Source: JAKAXG01 sp035702985
GTDB taxonomy: Bacteria; Actinomycetota; Acidimicrobiia; Acidimicrobiales; Palsa-688
Assembly: GCA_035702985.1 (NCBI GenBank)
Contig: DASSZD010000194.1
Location: forward strand, 1-43,077
Direction: 5' to 3'
DNA length: 43,077 nucleotides
Notes under the pieces: generated by a model
What the model saw: only the letters and a program-made list of their open reading frames with translations
Told to the model about the DNA's origin: nothing
Database searches by the model: none
Part shown: positions 37,963-43,077 of the stretch, in pieces
How positions within the stretch are numbered: the stretch's first letter is position 1
How the letters are laid out: the number at the start of each line of letters is the position of its first letter
Made by a program: the position numbers and the translations under genes

Positions 37963-38880
37963 GTGGCATCAGGACAACCGAATCCACCCACGCTCACAGA
38001 GGAGACCCTGGTCGCCGAGACCCGGATGGCCGCGGCGGCCCCGGTGCCCACCCCCGCCGCCCCGGTCGTGGGACCCGTGGCGAACAGGTCGGTCATGCCG
38101 TTCCTGGGCGCCAGGCGGGACCTGATCGCCAAGATGGTCGCGGTCATCGCCGCCCTGGCCCTCTGGCAGGCGTCGTCGGCGTTCCTCAAGCCCATATTCA
38201 TCTCGACCCCATCGAAGGTCGTGTCGGCCCTGATCAACCTGATCGGCAACGGTCAGTTGCCGGGGGCATTCCTGCGCAGCCTGATCGAGATGCTCATCGG
38301 GATGGCCATCGCCGCCGGTGTCGGCATCGCTGTGGGCCTGCTCATGGGCCGGATCCGCCTGGTGGAGCGGGCCCTCGACCCGGTCGTCGCCTTCGGCAAC
38401 GCCACGCCGTCCATCGCTCTCCTTCCGGTCATGGAAGTCTGGTTCGGGATCGGCACGTCCGCCCGGGTGGCGTTCATCATGGTGATCTGCACCTGGCCTC
38501 TGCTGGTCAATACCTACGCCGGGGCCCGGGCCGTCCGAGGTCGGTACCTCGACGTCGGAAACGCCTTCGGAATGAGCGGGTGGCAGCAGACCTGGAAGAT
38601 CTACCTTCCGGGCGCCATGCCGTTCATCTTCGTCGGTCTGCGGATCGCCCTGGCCGTGGGCGCCGTGGGCATGATCCTCGGCGGCCAGGAGATCGGGCAG
38701 TCCGGCCTCGGCGGACTGACGGCGGATTTCGGCAGCTACAGCGAGACGGCGGACCTGGTGGCGACCATCGTCACCACGACCGCTCTGGCCATGTTCCTGT
38801 TCGGCGCTTTCCGCCGGATCCAGGACTGGCGCTTCCCATGGATCGCAGCAACCTCAGCAGGAAGGCGGCAAGCCAAGTGA
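37963..38880 (+). CDS. ABC transporter permease (NitT/TauT family)
   Basis: A 305-residue membrane protein. GTG at 37963 (GGAGAAGG 4 bp upstream) is preferred to TTG 37960. A ~50-residue Pro/Ala-rich cytoplasmic N-terminus precedes about six membrane segments. It carries the binding-protein-dependent transport motif with the EAA-like loop GARAVRGRYLDVGNAFGMSGWQQTWKIYLPGAMPFIFVGLRIAL (about 185-230) that docks the ATPase. It overlaps the ATPase start by 4 bp (GTGA). A second, different permease lies after the ATPase, so the channel is a heterodimer. Confidence 0.9.
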   Translation: MASGQPNPPTLTEETLVAETRMAAAAPVPTPAAPVVGPVANRSVMPFLGARRDLIAKMVAVIAALALWQASSAFLKPIFISTPSKVVSALINLIGNGQLPGAFLRSLIEMLIGMAIAAGVGIAVGLLMGRIRLVERALDPVVAFGNATPSIALLPVMEVWFGIGTSARVAFIMVICTWPLLVNTYAGARAVRGRYLDVGNAFGMSGWQQTWKIYLPGAMPFIFVGLRIALAVGAVGMILGGQEIGQSGLGGLTADFGSYSETADLVATIVTTTALAMFLFGAFRRIQDWRFPWIAATSAGRRQAK

Positions 38881-39728
38881 TCGACCCTTCAACCACTTCT
38901 CTGGGCGTCTCCCCGTCGGCTCCGGCCGGCCCCGGGACGGCACCGGACCCGGGCCGGCAGATCCTGGAGTACCGCAACGTCTCCAAGACGTTCCCCGGCG
39001 AGGCCCGCACCGTGGTGGCCCTCGACGGCGTGAGCTTCAGCGTCCAGGAGGGCGAGTTCATCAGCCTGGTGGGACCGAGCGGCTGCGGGAAGACCACCCT
39101 CCTGCGCATCACCGACGGTCTGGAGACCGCCGACGAGGGGGAGATCCGCCTGGACGGGAGGGCCCTGTCGGGGGTGTCACGTGAGATGTCCTACGTGTTC
39201 CAGGACATCAACCTGCTGCCGTGGCGCAGTGTCATCCAGAACGTGGAGCTGGGCCTCGAGGTCAGAGGCGTCCCCAAGGCCGAGCGGCGCAGCCGGGCCA
39301 TGGAGGTGCTCGAGATGGTCGGCCTGGGCGCCGTGGCCTCCGTGCCCCCCTACACCCTGTCGGGCGGTATGCAGCAGAGGGTCGGGGTGGCCCGGGCGGT
39401 GGCCGTGCGGCCCAAGGTGCTCCTCATGGACGAGCCGTTCGGGCAGCTCGACAACTTCACCCGGGAGTCCCTGCAGGTGGAGATCGCCGAGCTGTGGCAG
39501 AAGCTGGGCACGACCATCGTCTTCGTCACCCACGACGTGGACGAGGCCATCTTCCTGTCGGACCGCATCGCGCTGTTCCTGCCCGAGCCGGGCCGGCTGA
39601 CCGAGATCGTCGACGTCGACCTTCCCCGGCCCCGCACCGACTACGACGTCCGGGCCCACCCGAACGCCATCAAGCTGCGGTCCTACATCATGGACCACCT
39701 GCGCGGAGATCGGGGTGTGAGGCCATGA
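38877..39728 (+). CDS. ABC transporter ATP-binding protein (NitT/TauT family)
   Basis: A 283-residue ATPase. Walker A is GPSGCGKTT (66-74), the Q-loop is YVFQDINLLPW, the signature is LSGGMQQR (161-168), Walker B is VLLMDEPFG (181-189) and the switch His is in VFVTHDVDEAIFLSDR. The preferred start is the GTG overlapping the permease stop; ATG 38839 in the same frame is possible. About 28 low-complexity residues precede the domain. It powers import by the flanking permeases. Confidence 0.94.
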   Translation: MIDPSTTSLGVSPSAPAGPGTAPDPGRQILEYRNVSKTFPGEARTVVALDGVSFSVQEGEFISLVGPSGCGKTTLLRITDGLETADEGEIRLDGRALSGVSREMSYVFQDINLLPWRSVIQNVELGLEVRGVPKAERRSRAMEVLEMVGLGAVASVPPYTLSGGMQQRVGVARAVAVRPKVLLMDEPFGQLDNFTRESLQVEIAELWQKLGTTIVFVTHDVDEAIFLSDRIALFLPEPGRLTEIVDVDLPRPRTDYDVRAHPNAIKLRSYIMDHLRGDRGVRP

Positions 39729-40564
39729 CGGCTGCGATCACCACCGGCCCGCCGGCCGCCGGCACGACGGTCTCCGGCCGCCGGCGGGCCCCGGCCAAGC
39801 CGCTGGTCGAACGGCGGATCACCGGGATAGTCGCACCGCTGGCTGTGGTGGCGATCATCCTGGGGGCGTGGGAGATCACCGGGCTCTACGTCTCCACGGT
39901 GCTGATCTCGTCCCCGCAGAGAGTCGTGGCGGACTTCTGGAAGATGCTGTTCCAGGGAACCATCTCCTCTGCCCTGGCCATATCGCTCCGAGAGCTGTAC
40001 ATCGGCCTCCTCATCGGGGTGGCGGCGGGGATCCTGCTGGGCATCGTCGTCGGCAGGTACTCGCTGCTCGACGCCATCTGCGCCCCTTTCATCAACGCCG
40101 CCAACGCCACCCCACTCAACGTGCTGATACCTCTGCTCATCGTCTGGGTCGGCATCTCGGCCCGGGCCAGGATCCTCTTCGTGGTCCTGATCAGCTTCTT
40201 CCCGGTGCTGCTCAACACAGCCGGGGGATTGCGCAACGTCAGCAAGGGTTACGTCGAGGTGGGCCAGACGCTGGGCCTCAACGAGAGACAGCTGATGCGC
40301 AAGATCGTCCTGCCGGCGTCGGTGCCGTACATCTTCGCCGGCGTCCGCATCGGCGCCGCCCTCGGCGTGATCGGGATGATCGTGGGCGAGATGGAGGTGT
40401 CCAACGTGGGCATCGGCTACCTCGACAACTTCTACGGTGAGGGCTTCCAGACCGGCCGGCTGCTGGCTCTGGTCTTCATCTCGGCCCTGATCGGGGTCTT
40501 CAACGTGATGATCGTCCGGGGCGTGCAGTACCGCTGGTTCAAGTGGATCACCGCCGCTCGATGA
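39725..40564 (+). CDS. ABC transporter permease (NitT/TauT family)
   Basis: A 279-residue permease starting at ATGA with the ATPase gene. About six membrane segments follow a short basic N-terminus. The docking loop reads AGGLRNVSKGYVEVGQTLGLNERQLMRKIVLPASVPYIFAGVRIG (about 160-204). FINAANATPLNVLIPLLIVWVGI parallels VVAFGNATPSIALLPVMEVWFGI of the first permease, showing that the two are paralogues of one heterodimer. Confidence 0.92.
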   Translation: MTAAITTGPPAAGTTVSGRRRAPAKPLVERRITGIVAPLAVVAIILGAWEITGLYVSTVLISSPQRVVADFWKMLFQGTISSALAISLRELYIGLLIGVAAGILLGIVVGRYSLLDAICAPFINAANATPLNVLIPLLIVWVGISARARILFVVLISFFPVLLNTAGGLRNVSKGYVEVGQTLGLNERQLMRKIVLPASVPYIFAGVRIGAALGVIGMIVGEMEVSNVGIGYLDNFYGEGFQTGRLLALVFISALIGVFNVMIVRGVQYRWFKWITAAR

Positions 40565-40601
40565 GCCGCACCGGCAGGGCCCCCCGAAGGAGACACTGGT
40601 A

Positions 40602-41150
40602 GTGACCGAAATCAAACGGATTGCCTACGAGGATCTCGACCCGGCGCTCAAGGAGACCCTGAGACCCAAGGTGGAGCGGCTGGGATACCTGGGCGAGTTC
40701 TTCGCGGTGGGCGGCCATCAGCCGGACTCCACCCGCCTCTTCCAGGAGTTCACGGAATCACTGAAGGCGGCCCTGCCGTCTGAGCTCACCGAGGCCGTGG
40801 CCCTGGGCGTGGCGTCCACCCTCGGCAACGGCTACGAGCAGGCCCAGCACGAGCGGCTGGCGTCCAAGCTGGGCTTCCCCGACGAATGGATCGCCGCGGC
40901 CATCGGCCGAGGCGACGAGTCGGTCATGAGTGAGGCCGCCCGGGCGGCCCGCTCGCTGGCCCTGACCATGGTGGCCGGCTACGGCCGGGACGCCGCCGGT
41001 GAGCTGTCCAGGACCGTGGATGTGCTCGGCGAGGAGGTGGCCGTGGGGGTCCTCCTCACCGTCGGCCGCTACGTGGCCCACGCCGTCATCGCCAACACCC
41101 TGGAGCTGGCTCCGCCGGTGAAGACCGTGGTGCCGGCGGCCGGGGCATGA
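40602..41150 (+). CDS. Carboxymuconolactone decarboxylase (CMD/AhpD) family protein without redox Cys
   Basis: A 182-residue helical protein with AAGGAGA upstream of a GTG start. The core ELTEAVALGVASTLGNGYEQAQHERLASKLG has the Glu and His positions of the CMD fold, but the CxxC of the AhpD peroxidase branch is absent (there is no Cys in the protein). That favours a lactone decarboxylase or isomerase-like role over redox chemistry. It follows the permease by 37 bp in the same transcription unit and overlaps the next class II aldolase (ATGA), so it acts on the imported compound or its ring-opened product (inference). Confidence 0.78.
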   Translation: MTEIKRIAYEDLDPALKETLRPKVERLGYLGEFFAVGGHQPDSTRLFQEFTESLKAALPSELTEAVALGVASTLGNGYEQAQHERLASKLGFPDEWIAAAIGRGDESVMSEAARAARSLALTMVAGYGRDAAGELSRTVDVLGEEVAVGVLLTVGRYVAHAVIANTLELAPPVKTVVPAAGA

Positions 41151-41890
41151 CCACCGACGACGACCCGTACCGGGAGGGCCGGGTGGCGGTTGCGTCCGCC
41201 TGCCGGGTGCTGGCCATGGAGGGCCTGGTCGCCGACATCCTCGGCCACGTCAGCCTGAGGGTGGGCGACGGGCGGGCCCTGGTCCGGGCCCGGCGCCCGT
41301 CGGATCAGGGGCTGTTGCTGAGCGAGCCCGGTGACGTGGTGCTGGTGGACCTCGACGGCAATCCGGCCGAGGATCTGGGCGACCACACCCTGCCGGCGGA
41401 GCTGCCCATCCACACCACCGTGCTGTCCCGGCGGCCGGACGTCAACGCGGTGGTCCACGCCCACCCGCCCGAGGTGGTGGCGGCGAGCATCGCCTCGCTG
41501 CCCCTCCGGCCCATCTTCGGCGCCTTCAACATCCCGGCCATGCGCCTGGCCGAGGCCGGCATCCCCACCTACGACTACTACGGCCTCATCCGCAACTCCC
41601 GCCGGGCCACCGAGATGTCCGACCTCCTGGCCGACGGCCGGGTGGTCCTGCTCCGGGGGCACGGGCTCACCTCCGCCGGCCCCACCCTGGCGGCTGCGGC
41701 GGTGACGGCGCTCAACGTCAACCGGCTGGCGGCCATGACCTGTGCCGTGGCCCGGATGGGGGCCACCGCCCCGTTGGTCCCCGAGGCCGATCGGCAGGAG
41801 CTACCGGATCTGGGGGCGGCCTTCCACGACGACGCCACCTGGCGGGCCTACCTGTCCAAGCTCGGGCCGGCCGGGCTGTCCCTCACGTAG
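41147..41890 (+). CDS. Class II aldolase/adducin family protein
   Basis: A 247-residue member of the family with H104 and H106 (VVHAHPPE), the distal His in LLRGHGLTS, and E85 (AELPIH) in the FucA Glu position. IFGAFNIPAMRLAEAGIPTYDYYGLIRN is the usual central region. It is the third class II aldolase in the window and the last gene of the ABC operon. By family knowledge it could be a dihydroxybenzoate or dihydroxyphthalate decarboxylase, or a true aldolase. Confidence 0.87.
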   Translation: MTTDDDPYREGRVAVASACRVLAMEGLVADILGHVSLRVGDGRALVRARRPSDQGLLLSEPGDVVLVDLDGNPAEDLGDHTLPAELPIHTTVLSRRPDVNAVVHAHPPEVVAASIASLPLRPIFGAFNIPAMRLAEAGIPTYDYYGLIRNSRRATEMSDLLADGRVVLLRGHGLTSAGPTLAAAAVTALNVNRLAAMTCAVARMGATAPLVPEADRQELPDLGAAFHDDATWRAYLSKLGPAGLSLT

Positions 41891-41899
41891 GCCCGCTGC

Positions 41900-42232
41900 C
41901 TACAGCGCTTCGCCGAGGGCGTCGAGGAGGTCCTCCCACCGGTTGATCCCCGGCCCCCGGGCCGGCTCGCCCGGGCGGCCGGCTGCAACGGCCCCGTCGG
42001 CCAGGACGATGGTCACCGGGGCGTCGATGTAGCGGGCCAGGCCCGCCAGCCGGTCCGACAGCACGGCCGCGTCGGCTGTGACCGGGTGGCCGGGCTCGGC
42101 GGCGCAGGGCTGCACCTGCCAGCCCCTGGACCGCAGGAGCCGGGCCAGAGTCCCGGCCAGCAGCTCCGGTTCCACCGCGATCACCACCACCCGCCCCGGT
42201 GCAGAACCGGGCCCGGCCCGGCCCCCGGCCAC
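41900..42232 (-). CDS. Hypothetical protein, possibly a small response-regulator-like domain
   Basis: A 110-residue protein starting at GTG 42232, 7 bp after the surface-protein stop. VVVIAVEPELLAGTLARLLRSRGWQVQP resembles the first beta-alpha-beta of a receiver-like or flavodoxin-like fold, and DAAVLSDRLAGLARYIDAPVTIVLADG fits a further unit. The acidic phospho-acceptor cluster of true receivers is not evident. It is convergent with the class II aldolase gene. Not recognised as any named family. Confidence 0.5.
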   Translation of the reverse strand: MAGGRAGPGSAPGRVVVIAVEPELLAGTLARLLRSRGWQVQPCAAEPGHPVTADAAVLSDRLAGLARYIDAPVTIVLADGAVAAGRPGEPARGPGINRWEDLLDALGEAL

Positions 42233-42239
42233 CGGAGGT

Positions 42240-43013
42240 CTACCGCTCGGCCCGGGGCCGGCGCCGGCGGGCGGCCGTCACCGCCAGGGACCCGAGGACT
42301 ACCGCGGCCACCCCGATCTCGACGGGCAGGACCACGGCGCCGCCGGTGAAAGCCAGCCGGCCGAGCATGGAGGGGGCGGCAGATGCCTGGGACCCGGCTC
42401 CGGCCACGATCACCGACGAGGTCCCCGCCGCCGGTCCGGGCGCGGGCGACCCGACCGACGGTGCTCCGCCCGAGCCGGCTTCCAGGCCGGTGTCGGTGAG
42501 CGACCACACGATGTCGAACGACGTGCTGCGTCCCTGCCACTGGTTGCCGGCGCCGGCGGGGAAGGTGACCGTGATCTGGTACCCGTCGGTAGCTCCGGGC
42601 GCCAGGTCCGGGTCCATGACCACGCCCTGCTCCAGAGCGGCCAGCGTCTCCGGCCGGCCGTCGGCTGGACGGCCCGGGGGACCTACGGAGTACTCCAGTT
42701 CACCGGCCAGGGCCCCGTTGACGCCGGAGAACGCCAGGCTGATCAGGCCGGGCCCGTTGCCGGTGTTGCGCACCCCGATGGTCCCGGTGATGCTCTGCCC
42801 GGGAACCATGTTCTGCGCCCCGAACATGGCCACCGTGGGGTTGGCGGTCCAGCCGGCCGGGTCGCCGGGCAGCTCGACCAGCAGGCCGGACCCGGAGGCG
42901 AAAGCGGGGGAGGACCCCACCGCTGTCCCGATCCCGGCCAGCAGCACGGCCGCCAGCGCGGCGGACCGGCGTCCCGGCCGGGGCCACCTCGCGGCTGTTC
43001 GGGCGGCGGGCAT
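42240..43013 (-). CDS. Predicted sortase-anchored surface protein
   Basis: A 257-residue exported protein. The signal peptide has Arg residues in RWPRPGRR, a hydrophobic core (SAALAAVLLAGIGTAVG) and an AFA-S cleavage site near residue 39. The mature part (about 42-175) is a beta-rich domain (ANPTVAMFGAQNMVPGQSITGTIGVRNTGNGPGLISLAF) resembling the TasA/camelysin-like beta-sandwich found in surface fibres. A Pro/Ser/Gly/Ala-rich stalk follows (about 178-215). It ends with LAFTG (220-224), a hydrophobic segment and RRRRPRAER, the signal used by class E sortases (LAxTG). No sortase gene is in the window. Likely anchored to peptidoglycan; unrelated to the catabolic genes. Confidence 0.75.
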   Translation of the reverse strand: MPAARTAARWPRPGRRSAALAAVLLAGIGTAVGSSPAFASGSGLLVELPGDPAGWTANPTVAMFGAQNMVPGQSITGTIGVRNTGNGPGLISLAFSGVNGALAGELEYSVGPPGRPADGRPETLAALEQGVVMDPDLAPGATDGYQITVTFPAGAGNQWQGRSTSFDIVWSLTDTGLEAGSGGAPSVGSPAPGPAAGTSSVIVAGAGSQASAAPSMLGRLAFTGGAVVLPVEIGVAAVVLGSLAVTAARRRRPRAER

Positions 43014-43077
43014 GCCGAGATTCTCCGTGGCCCGGCGTCAGCGTCGCATCGTCAAGATTGTTGATCCGCTGCCCTCC

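Noticed and set aside
41147..41890. Loss of the catalytic Glu in the third class II aldolase (PIHTT versus PIHTE/PIHAE)
   Set aside because: Aligning with FucA by the conserved RPD shows that the catalytic Glu corresponds to the E in (A/S/I)E(L/F)PIH, which all three proteins keep; the Thr is at a non-catalytic position.
1..43077. tRNA, rRNA, CRISPR, insertion sequence, toxin-antitoxin or phage features
   Set aside because: None of the hallmark sequences (transposase motifs, regularly spaced repeats, tRNA folds, integrase) was found on reading both strands.

Overview
The window is about 43 kb of uniformly GC-rich DNA with dense, mostly overlapping genes. Many genes start with GTG or TTG, the solute-binding lipoproteins carry Ser/Gly-rich linkers, and a cell-surface protein ends in an LAxTG sorting signal. 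This points to a high-GC actinobacterium, possibly a lineage such as Acidimicrobiia (inference, low confidence). No rRNA, tRNA, CRISPR array, insertion sequence or phage gene was seen. Nearly everything looks like uptake and breakdown of small organic acids, probably aromatic carboxylic acids; no substrate can be proved from sequence alone.

Left part (1-8.9 kb). The end of a phthalate-dioxygenase-type Rieske oxygenase is coupled to an aldo/keto reductase. A three-gene cupin operon (four cupin domains) follows, ending tail-to-tail with a GntR/FCD regulator. Divergent from the regulator are a tripartite tricarboxylate (TTT) binding lipoprotein and a fused TctA-TctB permease. Two MFS exporters continue to 11.5 kb.

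Middle part (11.6-22.1 kb). A minus-strand pair (PhzS-like flavin monooxygenase, alpha/beta hydrolase) faces a dienelactone hydrolase plus a DUF6295-like protein. Next are two cupin transcription units that share an embedded GGTAWTACC palindrome: a cysteine-dioxygenase-like cupin, and an operon of cupin, ferredoxin-reductase-like flavoprotein and a phosphoglycerate mutase. A compact four-gene operon (FAH-family hydrolase, VOC dioxygenase-like, MhpA-like hydroxylase, class II aldolase) resembles a meta-cleavage module, preceded by a direct repeat CGTATWTCAGGAC.

Right part (22.1-41.9 kb) is the most striking. An IclR regulator at 30.7 kb sits among three promoters that each carry a perfect AGAAANNNTTTCT palindrome just downstream of the -10. 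These promoters drive: (i) a minus-strand operon of eutA homologue, bicupin, a 29-codon mini-ORF, molybdenum hydroxylase L/S/M subunits, MFS and IclR; (ii) a plus-strand operon of ornithine-cyclodeaminase-like protein, gentisate-dioxygenase-like bicupin, DapA-family aldolase, dihydroxyphthalate-decarboxylase-like protein and class II aldolase; (iii) a nitrate/taurine-type ABC importer with a carboxymuconolactone-decarboxylase-like protein and a further class II aldolase. Together these form a candidate regulon of about 19 genes that would import and process one unknown compound. The EutA reactivase homologue occurs without ethanolamine ammonia-lyase, which makes this the best candidate for an undescribed system.

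The right edge (41.9-43 kb) holds an unrelated minus-strand pair: a small unknown protein and a predicted sortase-anchored surface protein.
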